64,000 nt of DNA from Reyranella sp. Lineage in GTDB: Bacteria; Pseudomonadota; Alphaproteobacteria; Reyranellales; Reyranellaceae. The stretch is taken from positions 1 to 64,000 of the forward strand of contig JAKFVH010000216.1 of the NCBI GenBank assembly GCA_021732285.1, given 5' to 3'. The notes under the pieces are model-generated. The model worked only from the letters and a program-made list of their open reading frames with translations. It was not told where the DNA came from and searched no databases. Both the position numbers and the translations under genes were made by a program. Positions within the stretch are counted from its first letter, which is position 1, and each line of letters starts with the position of its first letter. This document shows, in pieces, positions 43,579 to 52,173 of the stretch.

Positions 43579-44391
43579 GTGCTGCGACTGGAAGGCGTCA
43601 CCAAGAGTTTTGGCGACAAGCGCGCCGTCGACCAGGTGTCGCTGGTCGTTCCGACCGGCCAGCTCGTCGGCGTGATCGGGCGCTCGGGCGCCGGCAAGTC
43701 GACCCTGCTGCGCATGATCAACCGCCTGGGCGATCCCAGCCATGGCCGCATCCTGTTCGGCGACACCGACATCACCGCGCTCAAGGGCCGCGCGCTGCGC
43801 CAGTGGCGGGCGCGTTGCGCCATGATCTTCCAGCAGTTCAACCTCGCCGGCCGCCTCGACGTGCTGAACAACGTCATGATGGGACGGCTCAGCCGTGTCG
43901 GAACCACGCGGGCGCTGCTCAAGCTCTGGAGCGAGGACGACCGGGCCATCGCCCTTTCCGCGCTGGATCAGTTCGACATGGCGGGGCTCGCCGCCCAACG
44001 GGCCGATACGCTTTCCGGCGGCCAGCAGCAGCGGGTCGCGATCGCCCGGGCGATGGTGCAGGAGCCCGACATCATCCTGGCCGACGAACCGATCGCCTCG
44101 CTCGATCCGCGCAACACAAAAATCGTCATGGACTCGTTGCTGCGCATCAACAAGCACTTCGGCATCACCGTCGTCTGCAACCTGCATTCGCTCGATACGG
44201 CCCGCGCCTATTGCGACCGGCTGGTCGGCATGGCCCAGGGCAAGGTGGTGTTCGACGGCGCCCCGCAAACCCTCACCGACGACATCGCGCGCGACCTTTA
44301 CGGGCTCGACGCCGGCGAGGTGATGGACACCGCCGGCACCGCATTGCCCTTGCCGGTGCAAGAGGGTCGTCCATCTCTCGCCGTCGCCTGA
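43579..44391 (+). CDS. phnC: Phosphonate ABC transporter ATPase PhnC
   Basis: A 270-residue ATPase: Walker A '[17 protein letters not shown]', Q-loop '[22 protein letters not shown]' (the PhnC-typical version), signature '[15 protein letters not shown]', Walker B '[13 protein letters not shown]', H-loop 'CNLHSLDTA'. It energises uptake of phosphonates from the periplasm. Start is GTG 43579. First gene of phnCDE1E2-DUF1045; the C-P lyase genes lie on the opposite strand downstream. Confidence 0.94.
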   Translation: MLRLEGVTKSFGDKRAVDQVSLVVPTGQLVGVIGRSGAGKSTLLRMINRLGDPSHGRILFGDTDITALKGRALRQWRARCAMIFQQFNLAGRLDVLNNVMMGRLSRVGTTRALLKLWSEDDRAIALSALDQFDMAGLAAQRADTLSGGQQQRVAIARAMVQEPDIILADEPIASLDPRNTKIVMDSLLRINKHFGITVVCNLHSLDTARAYCDRLVGMAQGKVVFDGAPQTLTDDIARDLYGLDAGEVMDTAGTALPLPVQEGRPSLAVA

Positions 44392-44437
44392 CGCAGAAGA
44401 AGTCCACGTCATCTCCAACGAGCCACCGGAGTTCCGC

Positions 44438-45379
44438 ATGATCAAACGACGTTCGACCCTGGCGCTCGCTGCCAGCGCGCTGGCCCTGGGCATGCCCGGC
44501 CTCTCCTTGGCGCAGGACTGGAAGGCCAAGTATCCCGAGATCGTGGTGGCGATCGTGCCGGCGGAGAACGCCAGCGGCGTCGTCGATCGCTACACCCCGT
44601 TCGCCAAGTATCTCGAGAAGGAGCTCGGCACCAAGGTGACCTTGCGGGTTGCCAACGACTACACGGCCGTCATCGAAGGCATGAAGAATCGGCAGATACA
44701 TGTCGGCTTCTTCGGACCCGGATCGTATGCGCGCGCCTATGCGGTCTCGGGCGGCAACACGATCGCCTTCGGCACGACCCAGAATCAGGACGGCTCCATC
44801 GGCTACTATTCGGTCGTCTATGTAAAGGCCGACAGCCCCTACAAGGCACTGGACGACCTCAAAGGCAAGAAGCTCGGCCTGGTCGACGTCGAATCGACGT
44901 CCGGATACAAGGCCCCGGTATTCTTCATGTCACGCGAGGGCAAGGCCCCGGACAAGTTCTTTGCCGTGGCGCAGGTAACGGGCAGCCACGAGAACGCCGT
45001 GCTCGCCATGGTGCAGGGCACCGTCGATGGAGCGACCAACTGGTGGAACTCGGATACCGATTCCAACCTGACGCGGATGATCAACAAAGGAATGCTCAAG
45101 AAGGCTGACGGCACGCCGATGAAATACGAGGACTTCCGCATCGTCTGGAAGTCGCCGCTGCTCGCCGGCTCGCCCTACGCCTACCTCAACGACATGCCCG
45201 ATCCGCTCAAGAAGGCGATCGCCGACGCCTTCTATCAGGCGCACAAGAAGGACAAGGCTGCCTTCGACAAGCTGTCGGACGGCAAGGACCTTGCCTTCGT
45301 TCCGGTCGGTCACAAGGACTATCTCGAGTTCATCGAGCTCAACAAGCATCTGGAGGAACTACGCCGCAAGAAGAGCTGA
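44438..45379 (+). CDS. phnD: Phosphonate-binding protein PhnD
   Basis: A 313-residue periplasmic protein with signal peptide (cut near ALGMPGLSLAQ). 'VVAIVPAENASGVVDRYTPF' and 'VGFFGPGSYARAYAVSGG' are PhnD/SsuA-like phosphonate-binding elements; 'DVESTSGYKAPVFFM' contains the Ser-Thr-Ser-Gly site that binds the phosphonate oxygens. It has a proper ATG 44438, 46 bp after phnC. Confidence 0.95.
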   Translation: MIKRRSTLALAASALALGMPGLSLAQDWKAKYPEIVVAIVPAENASGVVDRYTPFAKYLEKELGTKVTLRVANDYTAVIEGMKNRQIHVGFFGPGSYARAYAVSGGNTIAFGTTQNQDGSIGYYSVVYVKADSPYKALDDLKGKKLGLVDVESTSGYKAPVFFMSREGKAPDKFFAVAQVTGSHENAVLAMVQGTVDGATNWWNSDTDSNLTRMINKGMLKKADGTPMKYEDFRIVWKSPLLAGSPYAYLNDMPDPLKKAIADAFYQAHKKDKAAFDKLSDGKDLAFVPVGHKDYLEFIELNKHLEELRRKKS

Positions 45380-45484
45380 TGATTTCTTCCTTGCGGATCC
45401 TGCGACTGGTTGGTGCTCTTGGTTTGGCAGCCGCCAAGACGCCAACCAGTATCGCTGGGGGAAAGTGATCATGGTTCTGCGGAC

Positions 45485-46369
45485 GTGAGAACAGTTCCGC
45501 TTCTCCCGCCGGCTCAGCTCTCGCCGCTGGCGCATGCCTATGACGCTGCCGTCTTGGCCAAGCGCCGATGGACCATGCTTGGCCTTGTCCTGGTCCTGGT
45601 CTTTTCCGTGCTGTCGGCGTGGATCGGCGAAGTGGACCCGGCGAAGTTCTGGAATGGCCTGCCGCGCTTCGTCAGCTATTTCCACGACATCCTGCCGCAA
45701 TTGCGTCTGGCAAGCCTCGGCGCCGACCTCGAGGAGTGGTTCTGGAACCTCGACGGATGGCTGGGCCTGTTGTTCGACACGCTGCTCGTCGCCTATGTCG
45801 GCACCTTGTTCGGCGCCATCGCGGCCTTCGTCCTGTGCTTCCTGGCGTCCGCCAACCTGACCCGCTCGGCCACGCTGCGGTTCGCCTCGCGGCGGCTCCT
45901 GGAGTTCTGCCGAACCGTGCCCGAGATCGTGTTTGCCCTGATGTTCGTCTACGCCTTCGGTTTCGGCGCGATGCCCGGCGTTCTTGCCATTGCCATCCAC
46001 ACCGCCGGCGCGCTCGGCAAGCAGTTCTCCGAGGTCGTCGAGAATGTGGACATGCATCCGGTCGACGGCCTGACGGCCACCGGCGCCACTTATGTCGAGA
46101 CCATCCGCTTCGGCGTGGTGCCCCAGATCCTGTCGAACTTCATGAGCTACTCGTTGCTGCGCTTCGAGATCAATGTCCGCGGCGCGACGGTTCTCGGGTT
46201 CGTCGGCGCCGGCGGCATCGGCAAGGAACTCATCTCGTCGATACGCCAATTCTACTACGCCGACGTGAGCGCCATCCTGCTCATCATCATCGCGACCGTC
46301 TTCCTCATCGATTGGCTGACGGAACGGCTGCGCCATCGATTGCTGAGCCTTGATGGTGCCGAGCAATGA
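45485..46369 (+). CDS. phnE: Phosphonate ABC transporter permease PhnE (first)
   Basis: A 294-residue inner-membrane subunit with six predicted helices and the permease motif 'IRFGVVPQILSNFMSYSLLR ... NVRGATVLGFVGAGGIGKEL'. GTG 45485 is the start; the frame is open further upstream but no ribosome-binding site supports it. It overlaps the second permease by four bases. Confidence 0.92.
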   Translation: MRTVPLLPPAQLSPLAHAYDAAVLAKRRWTMLGLVLVLVFSVLSAWIGEVDPAKFWNGLPRFVSYFHDILPQLRLASLGADLEEWFWNLDGWLGLLFDTLLVAYVGTLFGAIAAFVLCFLASANLTRSATLRFASRRLLEFCRTVPEIVFALMFVYAFGFGAMPGVLAIAIHTAGALGKQFSEVVENVDMHPVDGLTATGATYVETIRFGVVPQILSNFMSYSLLRFEINVRGATVLGFVGAGGIGKELISSIRQFYYADVSAILLIIIATVFLIDWLTERLRHRLLSLDGAEQ

Positions 46370-47217
46370 TCCGTCAAACTGACGTTGACCGCGCCGGCCT
46401 GAAGGAACGATATCCGGAGACTTTTCGTACGCCCGTGCTGGCGCACGCGGTCTACCTGACGATCGTCACGGCAGGCGCTGGCCTCGTTGTCTACGCCTTA
46501 TGGCGGTTCGGATTTTCGCCGGCCAAGTTTCTCGACGGCCTCGGAAAGCTCGGCACCGTCCTTACCCTGATGGTGCCACCGGATCCGGGCAGCCAGCTCT
46601 GGAAGTATGTTGCGGCACTCGGAGAGACCCTGTCGATTGCATTCCTTGGCACGCTGGGCGCGGCCATCCTCGCGCTCCCGGCCAGCATGCTTGCTGCCAA
46701 GAACGTCGTCGCAAACCGGTTCGTGCACTTCGCCAGCCGCCGCTTCCTGGATTCGATCCGCGGCATCGATACCCTGATCTGGGCGCTCATCTGGATCAAT
46801 GTCGTGGGCCTGGGACCCTTCGCCGGCATCCTCGCCATAATGACTTCGGACTTCGGTTCCTTTGGCAAGCTGTTTTCGGAAGCGATCGAGGCGTCTGATC
46901 GCAAGCCCGTGGACGGCGTGACGTCTGCCGGCGGCTCCGATCTGCACGGCTTCCGCTTTGGTGTGCTTCCCCAGGTTCTGCCCATCCTGTTGAGCCAGGT
47001 TCTCTACTACTTCGAGAGCAACACGCGGTCGGCCACCATCATCGGCATCGTCGGTGCGGGTGGAATCGGCCTCTACCTTGCCAACGAGATCGCCCAAGCC
47101 GAGTGGCAAAGCGTCGCCTTCCTGATCCTCATGATTCTTGCCACTGTGGCGGCCATCGACTGGATCTCGGCAAAGATCCGCTTTGCCGTGATCGGTCGTC
47201 GTGGGGTAGTAGCTTGA
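46366..47217 (+). CDS. phnE: Phosphonate ABC transporter permease PhnE (second)
   Basis: A 283-residue paralogue of the first permease; phn operons with two phnE genes are usual in alphaproteobacteria. The motif 'FRFGVLPQVLPILLSQVLYY ... TRSATIIGIVGAGGIGLYL' is complete. ATG 46366 overlaps the previous stop; its own stop overlaps the TTG of the DUF1045 gene. Confidence 0.92.
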   Translation: MIRQTDVDRAGLKERYPETFRTPVLAHAVYLTIVTAGAGLVVYALWRFGFSPAKFLDGLGKLGTVLTLMVPPDPGSQLWKYVAALGETLSIAFLGTLGAAILALPASMLAAKNVVANRFVHFASRRFLDSIRGIDTLIWALIWINVVGLGPFAGILAIMTSDFGSFGKLFSEAIEASDRKPVDGVTSAGGSDLHGFRFGVLPQVLPILLSQVLYYFESNTRSATIIGIVGAGGIGLYLANEIAQAEWQSVAFLILMILATVAAIDWISAKIRFAVIGRRGVVA

Positions 47218-47963
47218 GCGTAGAGTCAGAGTCCGTGCCGCGTTATGCGTTTTACTACGCCCCTCGACCCGAGGAGGGGCTGGCCGTTGCCGCCAGCCAA
47301 TGGCTCGGCCGCAATGCCGAGAGCGGCCAGAGCAGGCCGATCAAACCGACATCGCTTTTCACCGCCGAGCGTCTGGCAGAGATCACCGCCGATCCGCGCC
47401 TGTATGGCTTCCATGGCACGCTGAAGGCGCCGATCGCACTTGCCGAGGGCGTCAGCGAACGTGACCTGTTGGAAGCGGCCGGTAATTTTGCGGTTGGGCG
47501 ACGGTCCGTCATCGTACCGTCGATGTCACTCGCCTGCATGTCCGGCTTCATGGCGCTGGTGCCCAGCCAGCCTTCGCCCGAGCTGCAGGATCTCGCCGAC
47601 AGCTGCGTCATCGAGTTCGACGAATTCCGCCAGCCCGCCGACGAAGCCGAGCTCGCGCGCCGCCGCGCGGCGGGATTGTCGCCGCGCCAGGACGAGCTGC
47701 TGTTGCGCTGGGGCTATCCCTACGTGCTCGAGGAATGGCGCTTCCACCTCACGCTCACCGGGCGCATCGGCGATGACGGCGAGCGGTCGGCGATCACCGA
47801 CCTGCTGCGCCGCCAGTTCATGGGCTTCATCGACCGGCCATTGCAGGTGCGCGATCTCTGCATCTTTCGCCAGCCCGGTGCGGGCCGGCCGTTCACCGCC
47901 CTGGCGCGTTTCACGCTCGGCGGCGGACGCCGGGTGAGTAGCGAAGTGTGGCGAGCAGCCTGA
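47214..47963 (+). CDS. DUF1045 protein, 2H-phosphoesterase-like
   Basis: A 249-residue protein that accompanies phn operons. 'PRYAFYYAPRPEEGLAVAASQW' is the DUF1045 opening. Two H-x-T motifs, 'GFHGTLKAP' and 'RFHLTLTGRI', about 110 residues apart, are those of 2H phosphoesterases, which open cyclic phosphates. As phnP is not seen here, it may hydrolyse the cyclic ribose phosphate formed by C-P lyase; this is inference. Start TTG 47214 overlaps phnE2; GTG 47235 is an alternative. Its 3' end overlaps convergent phnN by 53 bases. Confidence 0.85.
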   Translation: MSVESESVPRYAFYYAPRPEEGLAVAASQWLGRNAESGQSRPIKPTSLFTAERLAEITADPRLYGFHGTLKAPIALAEGVSERDLLEAAGNFAVGRRSVIVPSMSLACMSGFMALVPSQPSPELQDLADSCVIEFDEFRQPADEAELARRRAAGLSPRQDELLLRWGYPYVLEEWRFHLTLTGRIGDDGERSAITDLLRRQFMGFIDRPLQVRDLCIFRQPGAGRPFTALARFTLGGGRRVSSEVWRAA

Positions 47964-48486
47964 CGAAGGCCTCGGCGGCGGCATCGAGCGCGCCATCGTT
48001 GACGATGGTCACCAGGCGGGCGTCGCTGACCGTGTAGGCGTCGCTGCGGGCGAGCCGGCTCGCTGCCGCGTCGGCTGTCTCGCGGCCGCGGGCGCGGAGC
48101 CTCGCCTGGAGCTTGTCGAGTGCGGCCGTGATCAGCACGGGATGCAGTCCGGGGTCACTGCCCGCCATTTTCTCGTAGTGCTCACGCGAGCCGCTCACCA
48201 CCACGGTGAGGCCGGCGGCGCGCCAAGCGTCGATCTCGCGGCCGATGCCGTAGTCGTTGCCGTGGGCCTGCCAGTGGAAGGCGAACAGGCCATGGGCGCG
48301 GCGCAGGGCGAACTCGGCGCGACTCAAGGCGATATGATTCTCGCCGCCGACATCGGCCGGCCGCGTGATGTAGCGATGGGCAAAGGCAACCGGCGTCTCG
48401 CCCGACAGCATGCCGCGCGCGCGATCGAGCACCGAGTCCTTGCCCGCGCCCGACGGGCCCATGACGTAGACGAGGGGGCCCATCAT
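47911..48486 (-). CDS. phnN: Ribose 1,5-bisphosphate phosphokinase PhnN
   Basis: A 191-residue P-loop kinase with 'VYVMGPSGAGKDSVLDRAR' (Walker A) and 'FAHRYITRPADVGGENHIAL' (substrate site). It makes PRPP from ribose 1,5-bisphosphate, the last step of the C-P lyase route. It is last in the minus-strand phn operon, and a hairpin repeat sits immediately before its start; ATG 48483 is as likely as 48486. Confidence 0.93.
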   Translation of the reverse strand: MMGPLVYVMGPSGAGKDSVLDRARGMLSGETPVAFAHRYITRPADVGGENHIALSRAEFALRRAHGLFAFHWQAHGNDYGIGREIDAWRAAGLTVVVSGSREHYEKMAGSDPGLHPVLITAALDKLQARLRARGRETADAAASRLARSDAYTVSDARLVTIVNDGALDAAAEAFVRLLATLRYSPGVRRRA

Positions 48487-48487
48487 T

Positions 48488-48613
48488 CCTCCCCAGCGAA
48501 GCTGGGGAGGTGTCGGCGTCCTACGCCGACGGAGGGGTCATGAGCGTCAGTACTGGTGCTCATGACCCCTCCGCCCGCTGCGCGGGCACCTCCCCACGCT
48601 CCGCGTGGGGAGG
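48488..48613. repeat. Four-hairpin intergenic palindromic repeat, copy 2
   Basis: Same element as at 590-698, in the opposite arrangement: CCTCCCCAGCGAAGCTGGGGAGG at the left end, GGAGGGGTCATGAG/CTCATGACCCCTCC in the centre, and a second CCTCCCCA hairpin at the right end. It fills the gap between phnM and phnN and must contain any ribosome-binding site of phnN. Confidence 0.8.
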
Positions 48614-48627
48614 AAAGGTATGATGAC

Positions 48628-49785
48628 TTAAACAACCCGCTCGCCTTCGCGCCACACGGCGCGGACCAGCGGGGCGTCGTCGTGGTGGCGCACGCGGACG
48701 AAGTCGGCGCGGCGGCCGGCGGCGATCTCGCCACGGTCGCTGAGGCCGACAGCCCGGGCGGGGTTGAGCGAGGCCAGCCGTACCGCCTCGGGCAGCCCGA
48801 TACCGACGCCGGCGGCCGGCAACCTGAAGACACTCTCCATCAGGCTGGCCGGGACATAGTCCGACGACAGGATGTCGGCCTGGCCATCGCGTAAAAGGTC
48901 GATGGCGGCGATGTTGCCGGAGTGCGAGCCCCCCAGCACCAGGTTGGGTGCGCCGACCAGCACGGCCAGCCCGCCCTCGCGCGAGGCTTCGGCTGCTTCG
49001 CGCGTGGTCGGGAATTCGGCGATGGTCATGCCGTTCTCGACCGCCTGCTCGACATGCGCGCGGGTCGCGTCGTCGTGGCTGGCGAGGGGGAGGGCCCGCG
49101 CCTGGGCGCGCGCCACGATCTCGTGGCGATGCCGGGCGGCGTTCCTGCTGTGCAGCTCGAGGGCGCGCGCGTGGAAGACCTCGAACTGCTCCTCGGTCAT
49201 GGCGAACTTGCCCATGTAGTACTGCTTCAGCTTCGCCGGATCGAGGAACTGGCGCTGCCCCGGCGTGTGATCGTTGATCGAGATCAGGCCGACCAGCGGC
49301 AGGTCGATCCAGCGATCGACCGCCTCCACGGCATCGTCGGGGGTGACCTCGCAGCGCAGGTGCAGGCGATGCTCGGCGCGCGCCAGCCGGCGCTCGCTCA
49401 CGGCGCAGATCGCCTCGACCATGCGGGTGCGGTTCTTCACGCGGTCGGTGTCGCCGCGCACGTCGCCCAGCGACAGCGAATCGAACACCGTGGTGATGCC
49501 GGCGGCGGCGATCTGGGTGTCGTGCGCCATCACCGCGGCGATGGAGGGCCACTGCACGCCGGGACGCGGGGAGAAGTGCTTCTCCATGTTGTCGGTGTGC
49601 AGCTCGACCAGTCCGGGTACCAGGTAGTCGCCCTCGAGATCGACCGAGGTGGCGCAGGCGGCTCGTCCGGGCGCGACCTCGACGATGTGGCCGTCGCGCA
49701 CGACCACGGTGCCGTCGAACTCGGCATCGCGAGTGACAATGCGGCCGTTGGTGAAGATCTGGTCGCTGCCTTTGGCGGTACTCAT
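48628..49785 (-). CDS. phnM: RPnTP hydrolase PhnM
   Basis: A 385-residue amidohydrolase-fold enzyme. 'YLVPGLVELHTDNMEKHFSPRPG' carries the first metal ligands and the Lys; 'LASHDDATRAHV' and 'ILSSDYVPASLM' give later ligands. It removes pyrophosphate from ribose-1-phosphonate 5-triphosphate before C-P bond cleavage. ATG 49785 overlaps phnL. Confidence 0.95.
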   Translation of the reverse strand: MSTAKGSDQIFTNGRIVTRDAEFDGTVVVRDGHIVEVAPGRAACATSVDLEGDYLVPGLVELHTDNMEKHFSPRPGVQWPSIAAVMAHDTQIAAAGITTVFDSLSLGDVRGDTDRVKNRTRMVEAICAVSERRLARAEHRLHLRCEVTPDDAVEAVDRWIDLPLVGLISINDHTPGQRQFLDPAKLKQYYMGKFAMTEEQFEVFHARALELHSRNAARHRHEIVARAQARALPLASHDDATRAHVEQAVENGMTIAEFPTTREAAEASREGGLAVLVGAPNLVLGGSHSGNIAAIDLLRDGQADILSSDYVPASLMESVFRLPAAGVGIGLPEAVRLASLNPARAVGLSDRGEIAAGRRADFVRVRHHDDAPLVRAVWREGERVV

Positions 49786-50552
49786 GGTGAAACCTCGAAG
49801 ACCCGATTGGCTAAAAGCTCGCGCACGCCGAGATCGTGGAAGATGCCGACCAGCGCGCTGCCGGCATCGCGGCGCTGCGAGATCAGCTCGACGACGCGGT
49901 CGCGGTTGCCCGCATCCAGCGAGGCGGTCGGCTCGTCGAGCAGCAGGATGGGGTAATCGACGATCAGCGAGCGCGCGATGTTGACCCGCTGCTGCTCGCC
50001 GCCCGAGAAGGTGGCCGGCGGCAGCGGCCACAGGCGCTGCGGGATGTTGAGCAGGGCCAGCAGGAACTCGGCGCGGTCGCGCGCCTCGGCCGGGTCGGCG
50101 TCCAGCCGCAGCAGGGGCTCGGCCACGACGTCGACGGTGGCGACGCGTGGGATCACGCGCAGGAACTGGCTGACGAAGCCCATGGTGCGGCGGCGCACGT
50201 CGAGCACGGTGCGCGGCTCGGCGCCGACCAGCTCGGTCCAGGCGTTGTCGTGATGGACGCGGATCGAGCCGGTATCGGCGCGATAGTTGCCGTAGAGCGA
50301 GCGCAGCAGCGTGCTCTTTCCGGCGCCCGAGGGTCCGACCAGGGCCAGGCACTCGCCGGGCGAGACGGCGAGCGCCACGTCGCGCAGCACCGGCAAAGCG
50401 AGGTCGCCATGGGCGTGGACGACGAAGGACTTCGTGAGGCCGGCAACCTTGAGGACAGGGCCGTCATGTTCTTTTGGACCGCGCGCTTCCAGCGCGCTCA
50501 TGAGCGCGCTGGAAGCGCGCGGTCCGGAAGACAATGAGGACGTGGTGTTCAT
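49782..50552 (-). CDS. phnL: C-P lyase ATPase subunit PhnL
   Basis: An ABC-type ATPase of 240-256 residues: '[20 protein letters not shown]' (Walker A), 'FSGGEQQRVNIARSLI' (signature), 'ILLLDEPTASLDA' (Walker B). It belongs to the C-P lyase machinery and not to a transporter. The first 17-34 codons run through a perfect 50-bp palindrome (50476-50525). ATG 50552/50555 overlaps the phnK stop, but the ATG at 50501, inside the palindrome, would give a product of usual length. Confidence 0.92.
   Translation of the reverse strand: MNTTSSLSSGPRASSALMSALEARGPKEHDGPVLKVAGLTKSFVVHAHGDLALPVLRDVALAVSPGECLALVGPSGAGKSTLLRSLYGNYRADTGSIRVHHDNAWTELVGAEPRTVLDVRRRTMGFVSQFLRVIPRVATVDVVAEPLLRLDADPAEARDRAEFLLALLNIPQRLWPLPPATFSGGEQQRVNIARSLIVDYPILLLDEPTASLDAGNRDRVVELISQRRDAGSALVGIFHDLGVRELLANRVFEVSP
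50476..50525. repeat. Perfect 50-bp palindrome inside the 5' end of phnL
   Basis: Two 25-bp arms (starting GGACCGCGCGCTTCCAGCGC) meet with no spacer and no mismatch. The frame of phnL stays open through it. Its ability to fold in mRNA would put the phnL start in a very stable hairpin. Confidence 0.88.
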
Positions 50553-50554
50553 CA

Positions 50555-51325
50555 TCACACCGGCAGGATCGAGGCCACGAGCATCTGGGTGTAGGCGTGC
50601 TGCGGATCGTCCAGCACCTGGTCGGTCAGGCCGTCTTCGACGACGGCGCCGCCCTGCATCACCATCAGGCGGTGGGTCAGCAGGCGCGCCACGCCGAGGT
50701 CGTGGGTCACCAGGACGGCCGACAGGTGCAGGCTGTCCACCAGGCTGCGCAGCAGGTCGAGGATGCGGGCCTGCACCGAGACATCGAGGCCGCCGGTCGG
50801 CTCGTCCATGAAGACGAGCCGAGGCTCGCTGACCAGGTTGCGCGCGATCTGAAGGCGCTGGCGCATGCCGCCGGAGTAGGCGGTCGGCCGGTCGTCGAGC
50901 CGGTCGCGCTCGATCTCGACCCGATCCAGCCAATCCGACGCGGTGCGCCTTATGTCGCCATAGTGACGCGCGCCCACCGCCATCAGCCGTTCGCCGATGT
51001 TGGCGCCGGCGCTGACGCCCATGCGCAGGCCCTCGCGCGCATCCTGGTTCACGAAGCCCCATTCGGTGCGCGACAGCAGCCGGCGCCGGGCTTCGCTCAG
51101 GTCGTGCACGTCGACCGTGCCGTAGGCCGCCGAGTCGTAGGTCACCGAGCCCAGCTCAGGCGTGAGCCGGCCGGCCAGGCAGTTCAGCAACGTGGTCTTG
51201 CCCGAGCCGGATTCGCCCACGATGCCTAGCACCTCGCCGGGCCACAGGTCGAAGTCGACGTCGCGGCAGGCGACGCGCGCGCCGAAACGCCTGGTCAAGC
51301 CCTTGGCGGAGAGCAGCGGCTTCAT
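50555..51325 (-). CDS. phnK: C-P lyase ATPase subunit PhnK
   Basis: A 256-residue ATPase: '[20 protein letters not shown]', 'AYSGGMRQRLQIARNLV', 'LVFMDEPTGGLDVS'. In the E. coli complex PhnK docks on PhnJ. Here it follows phnJ with a four-base overlap. Confidence 0.95.
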   Translation of the reverse strand: MKPLLSAKGLTRRFGARVACRDVDFDLWPGEVLGIVGESGSGKTTLLNCLAGRLTPELGSVTYDSAAYGTVDVHDLSEARRRLLSRTEWGFVNQDAREGLRMGVSAGANIGERLMAVGARHYGDIRRTASDWLDRVEIERDRLDDRPTAYSGGMRQRLQIARNLVSEPRLVFMDEPTGGLDVSVQARILDLLRSLVDSLHLSAVLVTHDLGVARLLTHRLMVMQGGAVVEDGLTDQVLDDPQHAYTQMLVASILPV

Positions 51326-52170
51326 TCCGCCGCCTCAGGCAGCGTGCGCCGGCGCTCGCAATAGTCGGTGTCGGAGCAGACGAACAGGCGCTTGCCGTCG
51401 TCGTCGACGATCATCTCGTCCAAGAAGCTTTCCTTGGAGCCGCAGAGCTCGCAGCACTGCTCCCAGGTCTCGATCTCGAACGGATGGTCGTCGAAGTCGA
51501 GGCTCTTGACCGGCGTGTAGGGTGGCACGGCATAGATGCGCTTCTCGCGCCCGGCGCCGTAGAGCTGCAGGGCGGGGCTGCGGTCGAGCTTGGGATTGTC
51601 GAACTTGGGAATGGGCGAGGGGCTCATGATGTAGCGCCCGTTCACCATCACCGGATAGTTGTAACCCTTGGAGATGCGGCCGTGCCGCGCGATGCTCTCG
51701 TAGAGGCTGACCTGCATGACGCCGTACTCGGAGAGCGCGTGCAGCGTGCGGGTCTCGGTCTCGCGCGGCTCGAGCATGCGCAACGGCTCGGGGATCGGCA
51801 CCTGGAAGACCAGGATCTGGCCTTCGCTGAGCGGCGTCTCCGGCACGCGATGGCGCGTCTGGATCACCGTCGCTTCCTCGGTGCGCGTCGTCGTGGCGAC
51901 CTCGGCCACCTTGGCGAAGAAGCGGCGGATCGAGACGGCGTTGGTGGTGTCGTCGGCGCCCTGGTCGATGACCTTCAGCGTATCGTCGCGACCGATGATG
52001 GCGGCGGTCACCTGGATGCCGCCGGTGCCCCAACCGTAGGGCAGCGGCATCTCGCGGCCGCCGAACGGCACCTGATAGCCCGGCACCGCCACCGCCTTCA
52101 GGATGGCGCGGCGGATCATGCGCTTGGTCTGCTCGTCGAGGTAGGCGTAGTTGTAGGTGCCGTCGGTCAT
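51322..52170 (-). CDS. phnJ: C-P lyase radical-SAM subunit PhnJ
   Basis: A 282-residue catalytic subunit. The iron-sulfur ligands are Cys240, Cys243 and Cys265, and Cys271 is the thiyl-radical residue; these are one residue lower than the E. coli positions 241, 244, 266 and 272. The enzyme splits the carbon-phosphorus bond of ribose-1-phosphonate 5-phosphate. The start is three bases after phnI. Confidence 0.97.
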   Translation of the reverse strand: MTDGTYNYAYLDEQTKRMIRRAILKAVAVPGYQVPFGGREMPLPYGWGTGGIQVTAAIIGRDDTLKVIDQGADDTTNAVSIRRFFAKVAEVATTTRTEEATVIQTRHRVPETPLSEGQILVFQVPIPEPLRMLEPRETETRTLHALSEYGVMQVSLYESIARHGRISKGYNYPVMVNGRYIMSPSPIPKFDNPKLDRSPALQLYGAGREKRIYAVPPYTPVKSLDFDDHPFEIETWEQCCELCGSKESFLDEMIVDDDGKRLFVCSDTDYCERRRTLPEAAE

Positions 52171-52173
52171 CGG

